A stretch of 64,000 nucleotides of DNA from Trachythela sp. YZ-2020 (Eukaryota; Cnidaria; Anthozoa; Malacalcyonacea; Clavulariidae). The DNA lies in the NCBI GenBank assembly GCA_016169945.1, contig JADLSH010000382.1, positions 3,472,001 to 3,536,000 on the forward strand. Reading direction: 5' to 3'. Below, piece after piece: positions 56,400-64,000 of the stretch. The position numbers were made by a program, and so were the translations under genes. Numbering within the stretch: position 1 is the first letter of the stretch; every line of letters begins with the position of its first letter. The notes below the pieces were generated by a model. That model ran no database searches. It was not told the origin of the DNA and was given only the letters and a program-made list of their open reading frames with translations.

Positions 56400-57837
56400 T
56401 AAGATATATTCCGAGGGTAGAGGGAAACATTTTCTGATGCCCCTAGCTATAACGTCATCATCGCAGAGTGGTGCTATACTTTGGAACGCCCTCTACAGCG
56501 CTCAGAATTTGAAAATATGCTTACAAGAGGCTTTAGGAGTTAGAGCCTGTACCGATTGTGCTCCTCAAATCGTAAAAGTTGCCACCAAAATGAGAAAAAG
56601 TTGCTAAAATTGTGCCAAAAATTCAAAACGTTGCCACCCCGAAACTTCAAGATGCTCCTACTTGCTTTGGCACCCCCTCAAATTGTAAGCCCCGGTTGGT
56701 CCCATGGAACTTGCCTCTCTGCCTCTAATCCCCCTCCCCTCGTCTCGGACTCTCGGCGGCCCTCTTCAGGATTGTAGAAGTACATACCATTCGAACCTTC
56801 TGTCGCTATATTTTCAATTTTGTATAAAATATGAAATATGTTCTATTTCTATTTGGGAAGTTCTGTTTTACAAAGTGGAAAACAAAGTGCACCCTTGTGC
56901 CCGCGACAACCTGCAAACGCAGGCGGTAATTGTGGATTTTAAAAGAATTATGGAAGTTTGTGTTGACTCTGTGCAATCGGCAAAAAATGCAGAAAACGGA
57001 GGTATGTAGATATTCTTGTGAACTGAGGGAGTTAAGTACAAGATATTTTGTAAGAAATATTTATAAATCAATAATCGATATGTCAGTCATGTATTGTTTG
57101 TATGGCTGAATACTGTTTAGATTTTACACCCCCCTCCCCCCCCTCCTGTATTGCTGACACCCATATTTGTATTCTTCCACCTGTGAAATGCCCTACATGG
57201 TTTTTACCCATGGAATTTCCACAGATTTCAGATTAATTTCTAACCGAGCCTTAGTAAATTGTAACTGTGGAATTTCCATTGTAAATGTGGAATATCAGAA
57301 TATGATATCCCTTGTTGGTCGTTAATCCTTTCTTCTGCAGGCATCCCCTAACTTCTTTCTTGCCGACCTAGCTCCGACCTGCAGGGATAATTTAGTTTCT
57401 AACTTTCTAAACAGCAACCTATGTGATGCCTGTGGATAAGACATTTCCTTTGAAATTCCTATTTCATTCTCGACAATCCCAACATAATTCTCTAAATTTT
57501 AGTTACTTTTTATAAATTTATACCTACCTTATGGACTCACCCAAAAAATAGCTTTAAAAACAGTGTAGCTAGATGCCTACTTGCAGGTTGTCATGATTAC
57601 TGATAACACAATACAGGCTGACTACATTTTTATAAATAGATTTGTATTAAAATGCTGTGGCAGATACTTTGTGTAATGTTGGGGGGGGGGGGGATTTATG
57701 TTGCTAACATATAATCAGTCATTTGTTGCAGAAAATCTCAATTCTTTAAACTTTTTTGCCCTAAATTTATAGCCTAACAATATGCTTTCATAGTTCAATC
57801 ACAGTTTGTCAAATGAACTGTTTCAACTTTGTTACAT
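56400..57837. other. Non-coding stretch, no gene seen
   Basis: No domain-bearing frame. C- and G-runs near 57125-57145 and 57680-57695 only. Confidence 0.4.
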
Positions 57838-58106
57838 ATTACGGATCTCACCGAACTGTGGAATTGCATCAAAAATTTGTATCACTACCACACCCACAAA
57901 CGTCTACGACCACACCTACATATTTTTACAGTTTACAATTCTATAAATAATAAACATTTATAGCAATTGTTACTAAGCCCCGGATTGGCTGTTTGAAAAT
58001 AGAATTGTAAACATGCAAAAATATGTAGGTGTGGTCGTAGACGTTTGTGGGAGTGGTAGCGATACAAATTTTTGATGCAATTCCACAGTTCGGTGAGATC
58101 CGTAAT
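57838..58106. mobile_element. MITE with roughly 100-bp inverted arms
   Basis: The left arm starts ATTACGGATCTCACCGAACT and its inverted copy ends at 58106. Arms contain TGTAGGTGTGGTCGTAGACG and pair for about 110 bp. No gene. Confidence 0.8.
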
Positions 58107-58505
58107 TTAATTATTCAGGAATTGTTTGGGGGGACAACCACCACCTCGCCTCCCCTGCTCTCCACGTAACATAAGAATTACTCTTAATATAATTGACTTG
58201 TTTTGTGGAAAACACCAGAATGATTTATTTTACAAAACCTTTGATATATATATTGCTCTGCATAAAGATTTACTTTGATGGATCGAAAGAAGTGTCAAAT
58301 AGATATCATAATTGGAAAAATATATATTTTTGTTGTTTTTCCACAAAAATTACATAATTAAATGATTTGTTGTTTCAGGTCTGTGCCTATATTTCAAATA
58401 TTCATGACTTAATTTTGTTATTGTAATTTGTGTCTATGTGACCCAGTGATGTGACCATGGTTTAAATAACCTCTTACCCAGGCTCTTGAATCAGCATTTC
58501 TCTTC

Positions 58506-59010
58506 TTGCATCTTGGGAACATGCTGGCCGCGCTAGCGGTCAAACGATTTTCAAATTCAGGTCATTTGTCAAGCCATAAAAGAACACACACTGGAGACAA
58601 ACCTTATGAATGTGATGTTTGCAATAAAATATTTTCTCAATCAGGCAGCATTGCAAGGCATGAAAGAACGCATTCTGGAGACAAACCTTATGAATGTGAT
58701 GTTTGTAATAAGAAATGTTTGCATTCATGGTATCTTACAGAACACACAAGAACACACACAGGAGAAAACCTTTTGAATGTGGTGTTTGTAATAAGGGTTT
58801 GCACGCTCTCGTAATTTGGTAAAGCATAAAAGAATGCACACTGGGTGAAAACTTTATTAATGCAATGTTGCCAGAAGAGATTTCTATGTTCTGGCCATCT
58901 TACAGATCATAAAAGATCGGTAATGTTGTTTGATATTTGTAAGAAGATGTTTTCATATAGAAGTAACCTTATGTGGAACAAAAAGGAGCGTTTATTGTGC
59001 ACCACTTGCG
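58506..59010 (+). pseudogene. C2H2 zinc-finger gene remnant
   Basis: Two complete fingers with canonical linkers are visible (HTGDKPYECDVCNKIFSQSGSIARHERTH, split here as HTGDKPYECDVCNK and SGSIARHERTH; then HSGDKPYECDVCNK with YLTEHTRTH). The first unit lacks its cysteines and later units are shifted: after HTGE the frame breaks, and the next finger needs a one-base shift. At least five finger units can be traced to about 59000, the last strongly eroded. No upstream exon or KRAB/BTB-type domain is seen. A decayed gene or a 3' fragment. Confidence 0.6.
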
Positions 59011-59259
59011 GCAGAGAGATTATTATAGGGAAGCACGGGTGGCAGATGAGGTTAGCGTGCTGCTCCTTAGCTAACTAGGTCGAAGGCACGGATTTACTCA
59101 GGTTGGGTAACGTCAGTGTGCTTGATAAACTCATGTAAGTTGAGATTGGTTGGTTCTCTCCTGTGCCTCGAGGGTTTTTCTCTGGATACTCCGGTATCCC
59201 TCCCTCGCTAAAAACTAACCCTTAGGCACTAACCACTAACTAACCCTCGGAACCGTTGT

Positions 59260-59415
59260 CAATACACCCTTTCGATAATTACGTCACGAATATTCCCTTG
59301 GCCTGTAAGCCTCGCTCTCATGAATCAAGGCAAAAGGCATTCGCTAACGATTCATGAGAACGAGGCTCCCAGGCCAATGAGAGATTCGTGACGTAGTTAT
59401 CGAAAGGGTGTATTG
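59260..59415. mobile_element. Foldback MITE with CAATACACCCTTTCGATAA ends
   Basis: The left arm CAATACACCCTTTCGATAAT pairs with the right end (TTATCGAAAGGGTGTATTG). Inner sections TCATGA and GCCTCG also pair. About 156 bp. Confidence 0.75.
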
Positions 59416-59419
59416 GGTT

Positions 59420-60220
59420 GCAAAACCTGTTAAGGCTTTCCGTCCACCTCAGAGTGATAAACACAATGAACTACCACAAGATTTGCAAAACATTTTATTG
59501 TGGACAGAGAGACTGGAAGACGTGTTTGTATTACCATAGACAATCCAGAAGACAGGGACTGGAAACGTACGCTAAAGTTCAAATGTTACTGACGGGATAT
59601 TTTTACGTGAACGTTAGCAGGGAGTTATTGCCAAAAAACGTTTTAATTTTTTCATTTTGACTGTAAATAGTAATCATAGCGTCTAGTCGTCTACATCAAA
59701 ATGGCGTGCTTAGCATGGATCTTTATTTAAGTAGTTCTCTTTCAAACCCTGTAACTTGAAGATAGGGCTATTACTTCACTTATACAACATATATTTATGA
59801 TATCAAATAACATGATAATGCAATTAGGACTGTTGCAACTTTGTGTAATATGCCAATCTTGTACAAACAAGATTTTTTCACGACTGGACTTGCTCGACAA
59901 CAAGAAGATCAGCATTTTAGTTGTCCTCACTTCAAACCCTGTAACTATAATTTAAATAAGTATTGGCCATTAGGAATTTCATTTACATATTGTGACCAAA
60001 AAAAGAAATGTGAATGCAACTATCGCTTTTTCAAACTCATATATCACCTTTCTCAATCTCAATTTATTAAGTCGGTAAACTTCTACAAGATTACACCAAC
60101 TTTAAAAACTATAATAAACTAATTAAAATATGAACAATGTCAATGCATATAGATACGTTTAAAAGGTCCTAAGTTAGGTAAAATACAAATATAATTACTG
60201 ACGGTCATAATAACCTATTG
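59420..60220. other. Non-coding stretch, no gene seen
   Basis: One short frame (59841-60122) is Cys- and Lys-rich but shows no domain, start context or splice sites that would support a gene. Confidence 0.3.
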
Positions 60221-60227
60221 TTCTCTC

Positions 60228-60400
60228 TCTGCATTATACCAGCGAATGCAGAGTGCGCTTGCTGGCACACAGCAATATTAAAAATATTGCAGCCTGCACA
60301 CAGCACACAGCAATATTAAAAATATTGCAACCTGCACACAGCAATATTAAAAATAATGCAGCCTGCTCACAGCATTATTAAGAATATTGCTGCCAGCATG
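60228..60400. repeat. Tandem repeat CACACAGCAATATTAAAAAT
   Basis: About four diverged units of roughly 35-40 bp around CAGCAATATTAAAAATATTG, which is itself partly palindromic (AATATT). Confidence 0.7.
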
Positions 60401-61005
60401 GCGCATTAAGGTGGCAGTGCTCTCTTCGAGCAAGCTAAAGACCCCTCAACCACTACCAGACGTTCGTCAGGAAGAAGTGCCTATCATCGGGTGCCTCAAG
60501 CTTTGCCACCTGAAGGTGAACTGAATCCCTCATTTCAATCTCTTGAATTTATACAGCAATAGTCTGCCGTCAGTGCCGTGCGCTTGTGGTATTTTATCGA
60601 ACATCTGCACATGTGCAAAACACATTAAAAAGTTTTTATTCGTGTCTTATTCTGTTTAATTAATTCTGCACTTAGAATTAGTGCATCTCTGCATTGCTCT
60701 GTTCTGTTGCCTTTCCGTTTTTGATGAAGATTGCGTCATAACTTTCGTCTGGAGTCGTCGCGCAACGCATGTCGCAGCAAGCGTTTGCTCTAACATGCGC
60801 ATATTCAGCTGTTGTATTTATGCTGCAATTTCTTGGCTTGCGCTTGTGGGATTTGAAAGAACAACACGCTTGCTCATTGTGACTCAGTCCAACAAGCAGC
60901 ACCCTAATCTTAGAACGTAAAACAATTACTTTTGATTCGGGTCGATGCCTGAAATCGCTGCGATCGTAAAGAGAAGGAAAAATACGTTTGACTAACGTCA
61001 GTAAT

Positions 61006-61126
61006 TATAATAGATAATTACTTCGGCCAAACGGCATTCTTGAATATATTGCAGCCAGCTTCGGCCGCAGCTGGCTGCAATATATTCAAGAATGCCGTTG
61101 GCCTCAGTAATTATCTATTAAATAAT
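61006..61126. repeat. Hairpin with tight centre
   Basis: Arms containing GGCATTCTTGAATATATTGC pair almost completely with their inverted copy. The centre is CTTCGGCCGCAG. A foldback MITE. Confidence 0.75.
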
Positions 61127-61154
61127 ACAATTAAAAATGACCACTTAGTTTCGT

Positions 61155-61469
61155 TTAGAATTCGCCTAATGAACTTGAGAGGACTAGTTCAGGTGGTAGT
61201 TTATTCCATTCTTTGACAGTTCTAGGAAAATATGAATATTTAAAAACGTCTTTAGTTGCCTTAGGGATCTGATATTTCAATGGGTGGCTGCCGCGTGTTC
61301 TAGATTCTGGGTGTAATTTCAAATACTGATCGGTGTTAAAATCTACAAGGTTATGACTTATCTTGTACATCATTGTTAATCTTGATTCCACCCTCCTCTC
61401 TTCCAATGTTTTCCATCCAAGCGTGTCCAACATACCTGTAACACTGGCAAGTGGAGCATAGTTCTGCAA
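61155..61469 (-). pseudogene. LINE reverse transcriptase C-terminal fragment
   Basis: Motifs LGWKTLEERRVESRLTMMYK, HPLKYQIPKATKD, FPRTVKEWNKLPPE are those of the C-terminal region of LINE RTs. No catalytic part is present. Confidence 0.65.
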
Positions 61470-61599
61470 GCAGAATCTAGTGTCTTAATGTCTTTCTTGT
61501 AGTGTGGGTCCCATGGTTTGGACAATCCCAAACATTTCTTCGTGCCATTCCAAGTAATTTACTTGCTGTATTTGGGACATGCTCCGAGAACTTCATTTT

Positions 61600-61770
61600 G
61601 TTATCCCCGAGCCGGGCGAAAGCCCGGGCGAGGGTACTAATTCCGCTCGGTTATTTATCACACCCGGAAAAAGGAAATCCAAGGGAGATCTAAAGTTCAT
61701 CAATAATCGCGGGCGCGTGGTTCAAGGTTGGTGGGTGGTCATCTCACTGATCTCAAAAGTATGGCAGATT
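61600..61770 (+). repeat. Dispersed repeat copy
   Basis: Shares CCCCGAGCC, GGGTACTAATTCCGCTCGG and GGTGGTCATCTCACTGATCT with 48700-49185, but with a shorter distance between these blocks. Confidence 0.6.
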
Positions 61771-62388
61771 GTCAGGAGTGGAGTGAGTGAGATTATAAAA
61801 AAACTTGAGAAAGTCTGAATTAAATGTCGCTTTTGGAACTTTATTGGAAGAGCTGTGTCTGTGGGACGGATCTAATCGCTTTAACTTTAGCAAAAAAGAT
61901 AAGAAGAGTCCAAATAGAGGCAGGTTTGTTATATTACTAGAAATACATGCATGCAGCAACCCCTCGCCACAGCTAAACAACGACATTTTCCAACATTATA
62001 CTAAGCTTTTTTGTTGCAAAATCTGCGATGCAAAACGCAGGAAAAAGGCCGTTACACCAGCAGTCTTTCTGCTGGAAATGGGATTCGGGAAATCAGTGGC
62101 CGCGTGTTTGGTATCTTCGATTCAGGCATAATTTTCGCTAAAAAACATAATTGAATTATCTCCTCCCTCTCCATTTATGACGCACTCAGAGACAGCGTCA
62201 TATAAGTGAACTCTTTGACATAAGTGTTTTCGTTCATTTCAAATGAGTTTGAAGGAAAACAATACTCTAATAGCTTGAAAGGAAAACTGTAAAGGAAACC
62301 GGGAAATATATATACATGGTTTCTTGAAAGATACGCAACGGAAATATTTCTTAAGTAGTGGAAGCACTGTAGTCATAGCAACTAGTGG

Positions 62389-62490
62389 TGGGCGATACTG
62401 CGAATATCGATTTCGATACGATACCGAGTACTTTTTTATCGATACCACTGTTTCGATACTTTTTTTCGATACCGATACTGGTCAGTAGAC
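62389..62490. mobile_element. Fragment of the GGGCGATAC MITE family
   Basis: Starts TAGTGGTGGGCGATACTGCG and contains several GATACCGATAC palindromes, like 16232-16618. The right end is not found. Confidence 0.45.
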
Positions 62491-62499
62491 AAAGTACTT

Positions 62500-64000
62500 C
62501 ATACACTAGTTAAATATGTTCGTACCACAACGATTAATAGTCTTTATATTTAATTTAACATTTCTGCCATTTTCCAGCATGAAAAGGAAAAACCTGGAAA
62601 AAAATAGGTACGCTAAGCGTACATGTATCTGCTCATGGTGATCCCACTGTTGTCATGAAGGAATAATAATCTACAATTCTATTTGGCCTTAATTTGTATA
62701 AGTTACACATATTTTGTATAAAAACATACACTTAATTCAACCAGTAACTTGTAAAGAATAAGAGATTGATATTTAACCCATTAACCGGGAGTACCCTACC
62801 ACTCACAAGTAAAATCATCTGGCATTAGACAGAGTAAAATACTAATAAAAGTAGGGTGCATCTGGGCTTGCCAGCTAATGGTTAAAATAATGTATTTTTA
62901 TAAATATCACAAAAATATATATCATACACAGTAGAACAAGGTTTATTGTTAAATGGGGTTCACAATTTACAGTATCACTATGCCAGACAGTTTAGTACAT
63001 ATGACAAATAAAATGGCTGATATAATTTTCACTAGCAGAAACTATTTCCATATTAACACAACAAAGATTTTATTTAATTTTATGATGTCATTGCTGAAAC
63101 ATGTTAGGTTCACAATCTTCTCAATAGTCCATAATATACTACAATCAGGTATGTGAAAAAATTGTAGATGCATGGATGTTGTCAGAATACCAGGTGTTGC
63201 TAACACATCCTCACAGAGTTTCAACAGACTTTTTAGACAAATTGATACATGACGTCAACATGTGGTATTCAGGGATGGTGGAACACAAATGAACTATTTA
63301 TTCCACATGGATGTGTTAACAAATAGGTCATATTATTGAAGTCAAATGTTAACTATATGTTGAAAATCAGGAGTATAATTTAACACATGTATATAGTCTG
63401 TGAATATAAAGTATAATAATATAAACAGAGCATATCAGATCCATACATTGGCTGGAATTGACTAGTCAAAGCTGCAGTGTTCCGTGTGTTTGTTCACCCT
63501 ACAATACAAATATGAGAGCGATGTATGTGTAAATGTAAAGTACAGGCTTGAAAAGACATTAAATATAAGCAATTTAGTAATTTAGAGGAGAATTTGCCCA
63601 TGGATATGAAGTATGAATTTCTATTATGAAAATTATAAGTATGTGATTGTGAGACCGTCTGCAATAAATGTCATGCCAAAAGGAGTATTGTACAGTCTTA
63701 TCTTTTACCGTCTTAAGTCTTAACTATTATATACTATAAACAGGACTATATTTGTACACAATATTTTATTTAAGACCACTATAAAATGTGGAATTGCTAA
63801 ATGTGGGATTAGCTAGTATTCATGGTAGTCAAATTTACTTTAGTATTGAAAACTTATCTGCATATAAAACAAGATGCTATATTTTACAATTTACGCGTCA
63901 ATTTTATGTTAATATGTTGTAGACTTGTAGTATTTCTTATTTTCTTACCTTGATCTTCGTCCTTCCGAAGATAGTTCGACTGTTCACTGTTTCACTGTTT
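62500..64000. other. Non-coding stretch with dispersed repeat pieces
   Basis: No gene is seen. It holds the segment shared with 7815-7850 (near 62605-62635), a copy of the TTAACCCAT/CTGGCATT motif (62775-62860) and a copy of the 9220-9320 repeat (63575-63650). Confidence 0.4.

Noticed and set aside
59027..59110. Possible tRNA gene in GCACGGGTGGCAGATGAGGTTAGCG
   Set aside because: Looks like an A box, but no matching B box or cloverleaf could be drawn; likely a SINE remnant.
60678..60920. Two opposite Cys-rich frames of 74-79 codons
   Set aside because: Overlap each other antisense, no domain and no splice or start support.

Overview
The window looks like AT-rich, intron-bearing metazoan nuclear DNA, most likely from a cnidarian. 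No bacterial operon, CRISPR array or plasmid feature is visible. The assignment is inferred from the gene families (a ZP-domain membrane protein with a von Willebrand A start, a near-intronless methuselah-like receptor) and from the transposon mix (Ngaro-type, Penelope-like and CR1/L2-like retroelements, ISL2EU-like, IS3EU-like and Mutator-like DNA transposons, tRNA-derived SINEs). It is not proven.

Layout. 1-9680: no convincing gene; foldback elements, a roughly 1 kb diverged tandem duplication, a 3' LINE fragment and a palindromic minisatellite. 9681-21077: an ISL2EU-like DNA transposon with roughly 1 kb terminal inverted repeats, an intact THAP-DDE transposase and a damaged SWIM-YqaJ nuclease gene. 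Its right repeat is split by a 6.2 kb Ngaro-type tyrosine-recombinase retrotransposon with split direct repeats, whose recombinase gene is in turn broken by a hAT-like MITE. 22859-31378: a host gene whose exons can be joined in phase: signal peptide, the start of a VWA domain with MIDAS, ZP-N, ZP-C, a furin site, a transmembrane helix and a short tail; most of the VWA domain is absent. 33959-36614 (minus): a methuselah-like 7TM receptor with three tandem ectodomain modules and frame breaks. 38081-40154: a Penelope-like element (RT plus GIY-YIG) bounded by inverted repeats. 40260-41290: an array of four roughly 282-bp units, each with a canonical type I hammerhead ribozyme on the minus strand. 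42235-45345: a Mutator-like transposon. 45526-53382: a roughly 7.1 kb DNA transposon (7.9 kb with later insertions) with a 6-bp target duplication and satellite-rich inverted repeats. It encodes a SAM-HECT ubiquitin-ligase-like protein and, convergently, a SAM-HTH-integrase-core transposase. 53389-64000: mostly non-coding, with several foldback MITEs, a decayed C2H2 zinc-finger gene and LINE fragments.

The most unusual items are the hammerhead array (retrozyme-like, or the terminal repeat of a Penelope element) and the HECT-carrying transposon. In the latter both encoded proteins begin with a SAM-like domain, suggesting that the ligase and transposase may interact. Both large DNA transposons share a plan: two convergent genes, each starting in or just inside an inverted repeat, so both genes probably use the same promoter sequence. 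Nesting order can be read from target duplications and from empty-site copies preserved in the opposite repeat.
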